From CAYLNM01 sp964385045 (GTDB taxonomy: Bacteria > Planctomycetota > Phycisphaerae > Phycisphaerales > SM1A02), in assembly GCA_964385045.1 (NCBI GenBank), contig CAYLNM010000025.1, positions 1 through 36,541 of the forward strand: a DNA stretch of 36,541 nucleotides, read 5' to 3'. The notes below the pieces were generated by a model. The model was not told where the DNA came from, searched no databases, and worked only from the letters and a program-made list of their open reading frames with translations. Positions 14,424 through 22,528 of the stretch are shown piece by piece (within the stretch, counting starts at the first letter, position 1; every line of letters begins with the position of its first letter). Both the position numbers and the translations under genes were made by a program.

Positions 14424-14750
14424 TCAGCTCCGCGTGCGCAGCCACACCGCGAGCATCACGCCCGCCGCGATCGTCCACACCCCGAGGACGAACGCCCAGG
14501 TCACGGCCCGCCGGCGCCGGTGCCGGTCGACCCGCACCCAGAAGCGGCCGTCGCCGGTGGCCACGAGCACGCCGCGGCGGACCGCGTCGGCCACCGAGCG
14601 CTCGCTGTCGACGCCGAGGGAGCGGGGCCGCCGCGCGTGGTCCGGATCGATCGCGCCCGCCGCGATGAAGGCCTTCGCCGGCCCGCCGTCGCGCAGCAGC
14701 ATGCCGAACGCGGCGAGCGGGGCCATCATCAGTCCGGGGGGCAGGTCCAC
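14424..14750 (-). CDS. Small membrane protein with a winged-helix-like N-terminal region
   Basis: 108 residues. The N-terminal 75 residues are soluble and have a helix-helix-helix-wing pattern (AKAFIAAGAIDP, SVADAVRRGVLVATGDGRFWVRVDRHRRRR), with a G-D-G-R-F turn like the wing of small winged-helix domains. One transmembrane helix (about 82-103) ends the chain. Hypothetical; neither DNA binding nor signalling can be shown. The start is GTG at 14750, chosen because GGAGGAG lies 5 nt upstream; internal ATGs at residues 8-9 have no Shine-Dalgarno. It lies between the metallophosphoesterase and DUF1080 genes on the same strand. Confidence 0.72.
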   Translation of the reverse strand: MDLPPGLMMAPLAAFGMLLRDGGPAKAFIAAGAIDPDHARRPRSLGVDSERSVADAVRRGVLVATGDGRFWVRVDRHRRRRAVTWAFVLGVWTIAAGVMLAVWLRTRS

Positions 14751-14830
14751 GGCGACTCCTCCCCCGTCCCTTCGTCCGCCGCGCCCGGGCGGTTCGGCTC
14801 CGCGCGCGACCACCCCCGCGCCGGGGGCCC

Positions 14831-15985
14831 TCAGGCCCGCGGCGTCCAGCCGTAGGCCACGTACCGGACGTCCGCCGAGCCGTCCGCGTACAGGTCCACG
14901 AGGCCGTAGCCCTCGTCGCACTCCTGACTGTCCCCGCCCCACCAGCCGCCGCTGACCGCCCCGCTGCACACGTGGTGCACGCCCGCGTAGACGCAGTGGT
15001 CGGCGAGGTGCATGTGGCCGCTGAGCACGCCCCGGACCCGCGGGTGCCGGAGGAAGAGGTCCTTGAGCGGCTTGGCGTCGCGGTGCACCCAGCTCGTGGG
15101 CACCCGGTGGTGGCCGTCCGCCACGCGGTTCCCGTCGTAGACGTGCCCGGTGACGGTGAGGATCGGCACGTGCAGCAGGATCACGACCGGCTCGTCGGGC
15201 CCCGTCGCCGGCCGGCCCGCGACCGCCTCGCCCGCGTCCAGCGCCCGCAGCGTGCGCTCGAGCCAGTCCCGCTGCTCCTCGTCGAGGAAGCAGTCGTAGC
15301 CGCCGCCGGCCCGCCGCACCGAGTCGAGGGTCACGAGCCACCAGCCGTCCATCGGCTCGACCGCGTAGCGGCGATCCATGCCGAAGGCGTCGAGGGCCCA
15401 CCCGCGACCCCAGCCCGGCTCGTCGCCGCGCGTGCCGCTGGAGGCATGCCAGCCCCAGACGTCGTGATTGCCGATGCAGTGGCGGATCGGGGTCGAGACC
15501 TCGTGCCGGATCACCGCCTCCCACTCGGCCCACTGCGCGGCGGTGCGGGCCCGGTCCGCCCCCATCGCCGACATGATCGAGTCGCCGCCGGTGAGCAGGA
15601 CGTCCGGCGGATCGTCGAGCGACTGAGCGTGCCGCAGCGCGGCCGCGAAGCCCTCGGCGGCCCCCCGCTCCGGCTGCACGTGGGCGTCGGTGAGGTGGGC
15701 GATCCGCACGAGGCGGCGCCGGCCGGCGGCGGAGTCGGCGTCCGCGGCCGCCCCCGGCACCGGAGCCGAGCCGGGCGCCGCCGCGGCCCCGCGGCCGAGG
15801 GCGGCCCCGGCGGCGGCGACCAGCCCGCCGGCGAGCACGGTGCGACGTGGGACCCGCGATCCCTCGGGATCGGCGCCGGGGATGAGCGGCGGCCGGGTCG
15901 GCGACGCGGGCGACGGCTCACGCGCCGGCGACGGGGGCGACGGCTCGCGCGGCGGCGACGGGGGCGGCGGGGTCGAATCGCTCAT
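14831..15985 (-). CDS. Tat-exported calcineurin-like metallophosphoesterase
   Basis: 384 residues. A Pro/Ser/Glu-rich N-terminal extension (1-45) precedes a twin-arginine signal (RVPRRTVLAGGLVAAAGAAL, 44-63). The catalytic motifs of the binuclear-metal phosphoesterase superfamily follow in order: LTDAH (Asp100, His102), GGDS (Asp135), GNHD (Asn173, His174), LLHVPI, and GHMH. Export through Tat means the metal-loaded enzyme would act outside the inner membrane. The overall layout is that of the Icc/CpdA-related phosphodiesterases, but the substrate is not predictable. The ATG has GGAG 7 nt upstream. It is divergent from rimO across a 253-bp spacer with an 8-bp tandem repeat. Confidence 0.9.
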   Translation of the reverse strand: MSDSTPPPPSPPREPSPPSPAREPSPASPTRPPLIPGADPEGSRVPRRTVLAGGLVAAAGAALGRGAAAAPGSAPVPGAAADADSAAGRRRLVRIAHLTDAHVQPERGAAEGFAAALRHAQSLDDPPDVLLTGGDSIMSAMGADRARTAAQWAEWEAVIRHEVSTPIRHCIGNHDVWGWHASSGTRGDEPGWGRGWALDAFGMDRRYAVEPMDGWWLVTLDSVRRAGGGYDCFLDEEQRDWLERTLRALDAGEAVAGRPATGPDEPVVILLHVPILTVTGHVYDGNRVADGHHRVPTSWVHRDAKPLKDLFLRHPRVRGVLSGHMHLADHCVYAGVHHVCSGAVSGGWWGGDSQECDEGYGLVDLYADGSADVRYVAYGWTPRA

Positions 15986-16080
15986 GAAGGAGCTCCGGGG
16001 GGCGGGCGGACCGGCGGACGCGCGGTGGCCACCGTAGTCGCCGCCGGTTCGCACCGGAAAGCCCCCGGCACCGTTCTCGG

Positions 16081-16112
16081 ACGCGGCCACGCGGCCACGC
16101 GGCCACGCGGCG
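16081..16112. repeat. 8-bp tandem repeat, four copies
   Basis: ACGCGGCC is repeated three times perfectly and once with a final mismatch (ACGCGGCG). It sits in the middle of the divergent spacer between the metallophosphoesterase gene and rimO. Confidence 0.9.
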
Positions 16113-16142
16113 GCTCGTCCCGGGCACGGGCGGGTGGATCGA

Positions 16143-16154
16143 CCCACCGGTGGG
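16143..16154. promoter_or_regulatory. 12-bp perfect palindrome CCCACCGGTGGG
   Basis: A perfect dyad in the divergent metallophosphoesterase/rimO spacer, 84 bp before the rimO start and just upstream of its putative promoter. Possible regulator site; palindromes are common in GC-rich DNA. Confidence 0.25.
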
Positions 16155-16226
16155 AAGCGTCCGCGGCCACCCCGCGCCGTCCTCCCGCCGGCGGACGGCG
16201 CGGGGGACCTGCCCGGACCCCCCGGA

Positions 16227-16232
16227 TACACT
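16227..16232 (+). promoter_or_regulatory. TACACT -10 candidate, leaderless start of rimO
   Basis: TACACT ends 6 nt before the ATG at 16239. No Shine-Dalgarno lies in the right place. Transcription would begin at or next to the start codon. Confidence 0.45.
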
Positions 16233-16238
16233 CCGCCC

Positions 16239-17864
16239 ATGGTCCGACCGACCCCCGATCCCGCCGCCGGCACCGCCACCGCCCCGTCCGTCCCGGCCGG
16301 CGGCGACGCCCGCGCCGTCGACCGCGTGGCCTTCATCAGCCTCGGCTGCCCGAAGAACCTCGTCGACAGCGAGAAGATGCTCGGCACCCTCGGCGAGGCG
16401 GGCTTCACCCTCGTGAGCGAGGACGAGGCCCCCGACGCGGTGGTGGTCAACACCTGCGGCTTCCTCGAGGCGAGCAAGGAGGAGTCGCTCGACGTGATCG
16501 GCGAGCAGGTCGCCCGCAAGGAGCGGGGCGAGATCAGGCGGGTCGTCGTCGCGGGCTGCCTCGTGCAGCGGCACCGCGCCCGCATGCTCGAGTGGGTGCC
16601 CGGCATCGACGCCATGATCGGCGTCTTCGACCGCGACCACGTGGTCGACGCGGTGGGCGGGGCCCCGCCGGCCGAGACGCGGACCGACCTCGACGCCAAC
16701 TCCGACCGTCCCCGCTACTGGATCGCCGGCAACGCCCTGCAGGCGGCCAAGGCCCGCGGCGTCGACACCGTCGGCCTCACCGTGCACGGCAAGGACGGCC
16801 GGGGCCTCGGCTACTTCGAGTCCGACGCCGACCGCTTCCGCCTCACGCCGCGGCACTGGGCGTATCTGCGGGTGAGCGAGGGCTGCAACCAGCGGTGCGC
16901 CTTCTGCACCATCCCCTCGATCCGCGGCAAGATGCGGTCCAAGCCGCTGGACGACATCGTGTCCGAGGCCCGGGCCCTCATGGCCGACGGCGCCTTCGAG
17001 CTCAATCTCATCGGCCAGGACACGACGAGCTACGGATACGACATCGGCTACGACGCCCCCGACTCCCAGGGTCTCGTCGGCATGCTGCGGGCGGTCGACG
17101 GGGTGGCCCGCGAGTTCGGCGGCGGGTGGATGCGGCTGATGTACGCCTACCCGACCAACTTCACCGACGCGATGATCGACGCGATGGCGTCGCTGCCGAA
17201 CGTCGTCAAGTACATCGACATCCCGCTGCAGCACATGTCGACCCGCATGCTGCACGCGATGCGGCGCGGGCTCGGCTTCGACGAGCAGGCGGCCCTGATG
17301 GAGACCCTTCGCGAGCGGATCCCGGGACTCGCGATCCGCACCACCTTCATCACCGGCTTCCCCGGCGAGACGGACGAGGACCACGAGACCCTGCTGGACT
17401 TCGTCCGCGAGTTCCAGTTCGACGCGATGGGCGTCTTCCGCTACTCCCGCGAGGCCGGCACGCCCGCGGGCACGATGGACGCCGATCCCGCCCTCCACGT
17501 GCCCGAGGAGGTCAAGCGGGCCCGCGAGGCCGAGCTGATGCTCGCCCAGCAGGAGCTGGCCTTCGAGAACGCCGCCTATCTCGCCGAGCAGGCCGCGCAG
17601 TTCGACGTCCTGATCGACGCCCCCGCCGCCGGGGCGACCGCGGGCCGGGCCACCGCCGGCGTGACGGGCGAGTCGCGGCTGTACGCCGGCCGCTGCTATC
17701 ACCAGGCTCCGCAGATCGACTCGATGACCTACGTCGCGAGCGAGGCCGAGCGGAGCCCGGGCGAGCTCGTCCGCTGCACCATCGTCGGCAGCGACGGCTA
17801 CGACCTCGTCGCCCGGCCGCTCGAGGAGACGGCCCGCCGCGTGTCGCTGCCGGTGGTGGGCTGA
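16239..17864 (+). CDS. rimO: Ribosomal protein S12 methylthiotransferase RimO
   Basis: 541 residues. RimO is a radical-SAM enzyme with two [4Fe-4S] clusters that methylthiolates an aspartate of ribosomal protein S12. The N-terminal cluster cysteines are Cys37 (ISLGCPKNLVDSE, the RimO-specific motif), Cys73 (VNTCGFLE) and Cys107 (VAGCLVQ). The radical-SAM cysteines are Cys216, Cys220 and Cys223 (SEGCNQRCAFC). The C-terminus is a TRAM-like domain (about 455-538). The protein is about 100 residues longer than E. coli RimO: an N-terminal tail of about 27 and some 40 extra residues between Cys107 and Cys216 account for much of this. Monocistronic; converges on tesA with a 16-bp gap. Confidence 0.97.
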   Translation: MVRPTPDPAAGTATAPSVPAGGDARAVDRVAFISLGCPKNLVDSEKMLGTLGEAGFTLVSEDEAPDAVVVNTCGFLEASKEESLDVIGEQVARKERGEIRRVVVAGCLVQRHRARMLEWVPGIDAMIGVFDRDHVVDAVGGAPPAETRTDLDANSDRPRYWIAGNALQAAKARGVDTVGLTVHGKDGRGLGYFESDADRFRLTPRHWAYLRVSEGCNQRCAFCTIPSIRGKMRSKPLDDIVSEARALMADGAFELNLIGQDTTSYGYDIGYDAPDSQGLVGMLRAVDGVAREFGGGWMRLMYAYPTNFTDAMIDAMASLPNVVKYIDIPLQHMSTRMLHAMRRGLGFDEQAALMETLRERIPGLAIRTTFITGFPGETDEDHETLLDFVREFQFDAMGVFRYSREAGTPAGTMDADPALHVPEEVKRAREAELMLAQQELAFENAAYLAEQAAQFDVLIDAPAAGATAGRATAGVTGESRLYAGRCYHQAPQIDSMTYVASEAERSPGELVRCTIVGSDGYDLVARPLEETARRVSLPVVG

Positions 17865-17874
17865 GCCCGCGGGC
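17865..17874. terminator. 10-bp palindrome in the rimO/tesA convergent gap
   Basis: GCCCGCGGGC starts directly after the rimO stop and fills most of the 16-bp gap to the tesA stop. A short stem that could act on both strands, but weak as a terminator. Confidence 0.25.
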
Positions 17875-17880
17875 CGGCGG

Positions 17881-18801
17881 TCAGGAGCCCGCGTCGCCGG
17901 CACCGGCACTCGCATCGGAGCCCGCGCCCGCCCCCGCCGCGTCGTCGACGTCGCCCGCGCGGCCGCTCGCGCTCGCCGCCTCGTCGCCACCGCCCGCGCC
18001 CGCGCCGCCCGCCGCCGCGTCGTCGCCCGCCTCCGCCGCGCGGTCCATCGCCTGCAGCAGCACCGGCAGCACGTTCTCCGCCATCCGCGCGTGCCCCGCG
18101 GCATTGGGGTGGATGCCGTCGTCGAGGTTCATGGCGTCCACCCCGCCCACGCCCTCGAGGACGAGCGGCACGAACGGCACGTCCGCGTCCTCGGCCACCC
18201 GCGGGTAGATCGCCGCGAACGGCTCGGCGTAGTCGGGCCCGTAGTTGGTCGGGATCCGCATGCCGAGCAGCAGCGGCACCGCGCCGGCGGCCCGCGTGCG
18301 CTCCACGATCGCCCGCAGGTTGGCCTCGAGTCGGCCCAGGTCCTGCACCCGCAGGCCGTCGTTCGCCCCGAGGCCGATCACGACGACGTCCGGCTCCTGC
18401 CGCAGCAGCCAGTCGAGCCGGTTCAGCCCGCCGGCGCTGGTGTCGCCGCTCACCCCGGCGTTGATCACGCGGGCCGGCCGGCCCTCGGCGTCGAGCCGGC
18501 GGTCGAGGACGGCGGGGAACGCGGCCGCCTCGGGCAGCCCGAAGCCCGCGGTGAGGCTGTCGCCGAGGAACACCACGACGGGGGCATCCGGCGGATCGGC
18601 CGCGGCCACCGGGGCGTCGCCGCCGAGGTCGCCGCCGGGGGGCGGCGGCGTCGACACGACGCCGCCCTCGGGATCACCCGCGGCGCCGGCGGGCTCGTCC
18701 GAGGCGGCGTCGCCGCAGCCGGCGACCACCGCGAGCACGGCGGCGAGCACGGGCGCGAGGGCGGCGAGACGGCGATCGAGGGCACGAGCACGGGCGCGCA
18801 T
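17881..18801 (-). CDS. tesA: SGNH/GDSL esterase lipoprotein, TesA-like
   Basis: 306 residues. The lipobox VVAGC (Cys29) follows a basic, hydrophobic N-terminus. The SGNH hydrolase blocks are all present: FLGDSLTAGFG (Ser82), INAGVSGDTSAGG (block II Gly), GLGANDG (Asn147) and DDGIHPN (Asp228, His231). This is the TesA/arylesterase group, which hydrolyses acyl thioesters and esters outside the cytoplasm. A C-terminal tail of about 50 residues, rich in Ala/Gly/Asp, is unusual. It is transcribed away from ybbA across 50 bp, as tesA is in E. coli, which supports the name. No Shine-Dalgarno; TACCGT ends 5 nt before the ATG. Confidence 0.9.
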   Translation of the reverse strand: MRARARALDRRLAALAPVLAAVLAVVAGCGDAASDEPAGAAGDPEGGVVSTPPPPGGDLGGDAPVAAADPPDAPVVVFLGDSLTAGFGLPEAAAFPAVLDRRLDAEGRPARVINAGVSGDTSAGGLNRLDWLLRQEPDVVVIGLGANDGLRVQDLGRLEANLRAIVERTRAAGAVPLLLGMRIPTNYGPDYAEPFAAIYPRVAEDADVPFVPLVLEGVGGVDAMNLDDGIHPNAAGHARMAENVLPVLLQAMDRAAEAGDDAAAGGAGAGGGDEAASASGRAGDVDDAAGAGAGSDASAGAGDAGS

Positions 18802-18806
18802 GCCCG

Positions 18807-18846
18807 ACGGTAGGCGGGTTCCCGGGCGCAGGAGCCTCCCTACGAT
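18807..18846. promoter_or_regulatory. Divergent pair of TANNNT elements for tesA and ybbA
   Basis: TACCGT on the minus strand (18812-18807) ends 5 nt before the tesA ATG, and TACGAT on the plus strand (18841-18846) ends 5 nt before the ybbA GTG. The whole intergenic region is 50 bp. Neither gene has a Shine-Dalgarno at working distance. Both look like leaderless promoters that share their upstream DNA. Confidence 0.45.
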
Positions 18847-18851
18847 CGGCC

Positions 18852-19700
18852 GTGCCAGACCAGACCACCCCCACCGTGCCCGATCGCGCCCCGGCTCCCG
18901 GCGGCGGCGCCGCACCGCGCGAGGCCGGCGACGACGCGGCCCCCGCGGCCCCCGCCCTCGAGGCCCGCGGCCTCGGACGCCGGCTGCCCTCGGGCGGGCG
19001 CGAGCTGACCATCCTCGACGCCGTCGACCTGACGATCGCCCGCGGCGACTCGGTCGCGATCGTCGGCCCGTCCGGCAGCGGCAAGAGCACGCTGCTCGGC
19101 CTGCTCGCCGGGCTCGACCGACCGAGCGACGGGACCGTCCGCCTGCTCGGCCGCGACCTCGGGGCGATGGACGAGGACGGGCTCGCGCTGCTGCGGCGGC
19201 GCCACGTGGGCTTCGTCTTCCAGTCGTTCCACCTGCTCGCCAACCTCACCGCGCTCGAGAACGTGTCGCTGCCGCTCGAGCTGCTCGGGCGGGCCGACGC
19301 GATGGAGCGCGCCACCGCCCTGCTGGCCCAGGTCGGCCTCGGCGAGCGCGGCCACCACCGGCCGGTGCAGCTCTCGGGCGGCGAGCAGCAGCGCGTCGCC
19401 CTCGCCCGCGCGTTCGCGGCCGAGCCCGACGTCCTCTTCGCCGACGAGCCCACCGGCAACCTCGACGCGGCCAGCGGCGAGCGGATCGTCGCCATGCTCG
19501 AGGACCTCCGCGCCGCCCACGGCACCACCCTCGTCCTCGTCACCCACGACGAGCGGCTCGCGGCCCGCTGCCGCCGCGTCGTCCGCCTCGAGGCCGGCCG
19601 CGTGGTGGCCGGCGGCGACGAGGAGGACGCGGCCCGCGGCGGCCCCGCGGCGGCCGAGCCGGCCGCCCCGTCGCCCGCCCCCGCGGAGACCTCGGCGTGA
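18852..19700 (+). CDS. ybbA: ABC transporter ATPase, YbbA/LolD type
   Basis: 282 residues, a full nucleotide-binding domain: Walker A GPSGSGKST (72-80), Q-loop FVFQSFH (Gln124), signature LSGGEQQ (174-180), Walker B VLFADEPTGNLD (Asp198, Glu199) and H-loop THDE (His232). The sequence is that of the LolD/MacB/YbbA group, which drives mechanotransmission-type permeases rather than import. A 35-residue Pro/Ala-rich extension precedes the domain and a similar tail follows. The start is GTG at 18852; AGGAG lies too far upstream (17 nt), and TACGAT 5 nt before the codon suggests a leaderless mRNA. The stop overlaps the permease start (GTGA). Confidence 0.92.
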   Translation: MPDQTTPTVPDRAPAPGGGAAPREAGDDAAPAAPALEARGLGRRLPSGGRELTILDAVDLTIARGDSVAIVGPSGSGKSTLLGLLAGLDRPSDGTVRLLGRDLGAMDEDGLALLRRRHVGFVFQSFHLLANLTALENVSLPLELLGRADAMERATALLAQVGLGERGHHRPVQLSGGEQQRVALARAFAAEPDVLFADEPTGNLDAASGERIVAMLEDLRAAHGTTLVLVTHDERLAARCRRVVRLEAGRVVAGGDEEDAARGGPAAAEPAAPSPAPAETSA

Positions 19701-22285
19701 GCCTCGGAATGCTCCTCCGCACGATCCGCCGCGAGCTCCGCGGCGGCAGCACCCGCCTCGCGTTCTTCACCGCCTGCCTCGCGGTGGGCGTGACCGCGGT
19801 GACGCTGGTGGCCGGCCTCACCGAGGGCCTCGACGCCGGGATCCGCGAGGAGGCCCGCCGCCTGCTCGGGGCCGACGTCACCGTCGACGGCCGCCGTCCG
19901 CTGCCCGAGCGGCTCGAGACGATCCTCGACGAGGCCCGGGCCGCGGGCACGCCGATCGAGCGCACGAACCTCCGCACCATGCCCAGCGTGGTCGCGGCCC
20001 CGGCCGACGCGGGCGGCGTGCCGGGGGCGAGCCGTCTCGTCGAGCTCCGCATCGTCGAGGGCGACTATCCCTTCTACGGCGGCCTCGTCCTCGACCCGCC
20101 CGATCCGCTCGCCGAGCTCACCGGGGCCGACCGCGTCGTCGTCGACCCCGCCGTCCTCACCGACCTCGAGCTCGCCGTCGGCGACGAGCTGCTGGTGGGC
20201 GGCCGCGGCTTCACGATCGCGGGCGTCGTGCTCGAGGAGCCCGACCGACTGAACTTCACCTTCAGCCTCGGGCCGCGCGTGTACCTCGCCGAGGCCGGGG
20301 CCGCCCGCACGCCGCTGCTGGGCTTCGGCTCCCGGGTGCGGCACGCCGCCCTCCTGAAGCTCCCCGACGGGGCGACGGCCGAGGACGCGGCCGCCCTCGC
20401 CGACCGCATCCGCGCCGAGATCCCCGACCCCGCCTTCTACGACGTCGACACCTTCGAGGAGGCGCAGCCCGCCCTCCGGGCCGGCCTCCGCCGCATGGGC
20501 CGCTTCCTCGGCCTCGTCGGCCTGGTGTCGCTGCTCGTCGGCGGCCTCGGCATCGCCCAGGCGGTGCGGGCGTGGGTCGCGGCGCGGCTCGACGCGATCG
20601 CGGTGCTCCGCTGCCTCGGCATGACGCCGGGCGGCGTGACCCTCGTCTTCCTGCTGCAGGTCACGGTGCTCGCCCTGCTCGGGAGCCTCGTGGGCGTGGT
20701 GGCCGGCGTCTCGCTGCAGGCCGCCGTGCCCCCGCTGACCGACGAGGTCATCCCGGCCCGGCTGCTCGACCCGCTGCGCCCGGGACCGATGGCCCGCGGG
20801 GCCCTGCTCGGGGTCGGCGTCGCCCTGGCGTTCGCCGCCGGCCCGCTCCTGACGATCCGCCGCGTGCCGCCGGCCCACGTCCTGCGGCGGGTGGAGCCGC
20901 CGCGCGGCCGGCCGGTGGAGCGCGCCGCCGGCATCGCGGTCGTGGTCGCGGCCGTCTTCGCCGCCGCCTGGTGGCAGACCGGCTCCCTTCGCGAGGCCGG
21001 CGGCTTCGCGGGGGCCCTCGTCGCCGCCGCCCTCGTCCTGGGGATCGCCGCCCGCGCGGTCATCGCCGTCGCCTCGCGCCTGCGCTCGCGCCTCGCCCCG
21101 CGGGCGGTGCTCGTGCCCATCCGCCACGGCCTCGCCGCCCTCTCGGCCCCCGGCGCCGCCACCGGCGGGGCGGTGCTCGCCCTCGGGATCGGCATGCTGC
21201 TGGTGTTCTCGGTGCTCGCGGTCGAGGACCGGCTGCGGGCCGCGTTCGTGGACGAGATGCCGGCCGGGGCCCCGACCACCTTCATGGTGGACGTGCAGCC
21301 CCAGCAGTGGGAGGCCCTGCGGGAGCTCGTCACGTCGATGGGCGGCTCCGAGGCCGCGTCCGTGCCCTTCGTCGCCGCCCGCCTGCGGGCGATCGACGGC
21401 GAGCCGGTCGAGGACATCGTCGAGCGGATCGAGGCCGGCACCGACGAGAAGGGCCGGCGCCGCTGGATCTTCACCCGCGAGCAGCGGCTGAGCTTCGGGC
21501 CCGAGCTGCCCGAGGACAACCGCGTGATCCGCTCGGCCCTCGCCGACGGCTCGCCGTGGGGCCTCGCGGACCGGCAGGAGGTCTCGGTCGAGTCCGGCAT
21601 CGCGGACGACCTCGGCGTCGACGTCGGCAGCGTGCTGCGGCTCGACGTGCAGGGCGTCCCGATCGAGCTCGTGGTCTCGAGCGTCCGCACCGTCGAGTGG
21701 CGGAGCTTCGACATCAACTTCTTCATGCACGTGGAGCCGGGCGTCCTCGAGGACGCGCCCGCCGTCCGCGTGGCCACCGCCCGCATCCCGCCCGACCGCG
21801 AGGACGCGATCCAGGACGCGATCGCGGCCGAGTTCCCGAACGTCACGGTGGTGCGGATCCGCGAGATCATCGACCGCGTGATCGCCCTGCTCGGGCAGCT
21901 CGCGGTCGGCGTGCGCGTCCTCGGCCTGTTCACGGTGGCGGCGGGCGCGATCATCCTCGTGGGGGCGATCGCCGCCGGCTACGCCCGCCGCGGCCGCGAG
22001 GTCGCGGTGCTGCGGACGATCGGCATGACCCGCCGCGACGTGGTGCTGTCGATGGCGGGCGAGTACGCGCTGGTCGGCCTCGTGGCCGCCGCCGTCGGCG
22101 TGGCCGGCGGCTGGGCGGTGGCCGGCAGCGTGGTCGTGCGCGGCTTCGAGCTCGACTTCCCCGCCCCGCTCCTGCTGGCCACCGGGGCGGTGATCGTCGC
22201 GATCGGGCTCACCGCGCTCACCGGCCTCGCGGCCTCGCTCAGGCCGCTCGCCGCCCGCCCGTCGGACGTGCTCCGGGCCGACTGA
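19697..22285 (+). CDS. ybbP: FtsX-family ABC permease, YbbP type
   Basis: 862 residues. An N-terminal transmembrane helix (about 20-42) is followed by a large extracytoplasmic domain (about 45-255). Next come a first FtsX-like block (about 265-385, containing LDAIAVLRCLGMT), further helices (about 400-500), a second extracytoplasmic domain (about 505-715) and a C-terminal FtsX block (about 725-860, containing REVAVLRTIGMT). The duplicated FtsX layout with roughly ten helices is that of YbbP-type permeases (about 800 residues in E. coli). With the ATPase it should form a complex that moves or extracts hydrophobic molecules at the membrane; the substrate is not established. The start is GTG overlapping the ybbA stop, so synthesis is coupled. 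Confidence 0.9.
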   Translation: MSLGMLLRTIRRELRGGSTRLAFFTACLAVGVTAVTLVAGLTEGLDAGIREEARRLLGADVTVDGRRPLPERLETILDEARAAGTPIERTNLRTMPSVVAAPADAGGVPGASRLVELRIVEGDYPFYGGLVLDPPDPLAELTGADRVVVDPAVLTDLELAVGDELLVGGRGFTIAGVVLEEPDRLNFTFSLGPRVYLAEAGAARTPLLGFGSRVRHAALLKLPDGATAEDAAALADRIRAEIPDPAFYDVDTFEEAQPALRAGLRRMGRFLGLVGLVSLLVGGLGIAQAVRAWVAARLDAIAVLRCLGMTPGGVTLVFLLQVTVLALLGSLVGVVAGVSLQAAVPPLTDEVIPARLLDPLRPGPMARGALLGVGVALAFAAGPLLTIRRVPPAHVLRRVEPPRGRPVERAAGIAVVVAAVFAAAWWQTGSLREAGGFAGALVAAALVLGIAARAVIAVASRLRSRLAPRAVLVPIRHGLAALSAPGAATGGAVLALGIGMLLVFSVLAVEDRLRAAFVDEMPAGAPTTFMVDVQPQQWEALRELVTSMGGSEAASVPFVAARLRAIDGEPVEDIVERIEAGTDEKGRRRWIFTREQRLSFGPELPEDNRVIRSALADGSPWGLADRQEVSVESGIADDLGVDVGSVLRLDVQGVPIELVVSSVRTVEWRSFDINFFMHVEPGVLEDAPAVRVATARIPPDREDAIQDAIAAEFPNVTVVRIREIIDRVIALLGQLAVGVRVLGLFTVAAGAIILVGAIAAGYARRGREVAVLRTIGMTRRDVVLSMAGEYALVGLVAAAVGVAGGWAVAGSVVVRGFELDFPAPLLLATGAVIVAIGLTALTGLAASLRPLAARPSDVLRAD

Positions 22286-22528
22286 GGCGCAGGGCCGCCG
22301 GGCTCGTCGCACGCACGGTCGCGCCCGACGACGTGCCGGTCCCCGCGAGCCGCAGGCGGCGGGGTCGGGGGTCGGGCCGCCGCGTCGTCATCCGCCGTCC
22401 CGCCGTGCTCGATCCGATCCCGGTCGCCCGGGACACGCCGCTGCCGCTCCGCGCCATCGCGCATCCTTCCGTTCGTCGCCGTCCGCCACGGGGTGGCGTG
22501 ATCGTCGTGGGGCCGTCCTCCCGCCGTG

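Noticed and set aside
18674..22312. 1212-codon open frame on the minus strand opposite ybbA-ybbP
   Set aside because: Antisense shadow of two genes with full ABC motifs and FtsX blocks.
22355..22381. G-quadruplex in the ybbP/thioredoxin spacer
   Set aside because: Only three runs of three or more G are present; the GGCGGC...GCCGCC stem around them is short.
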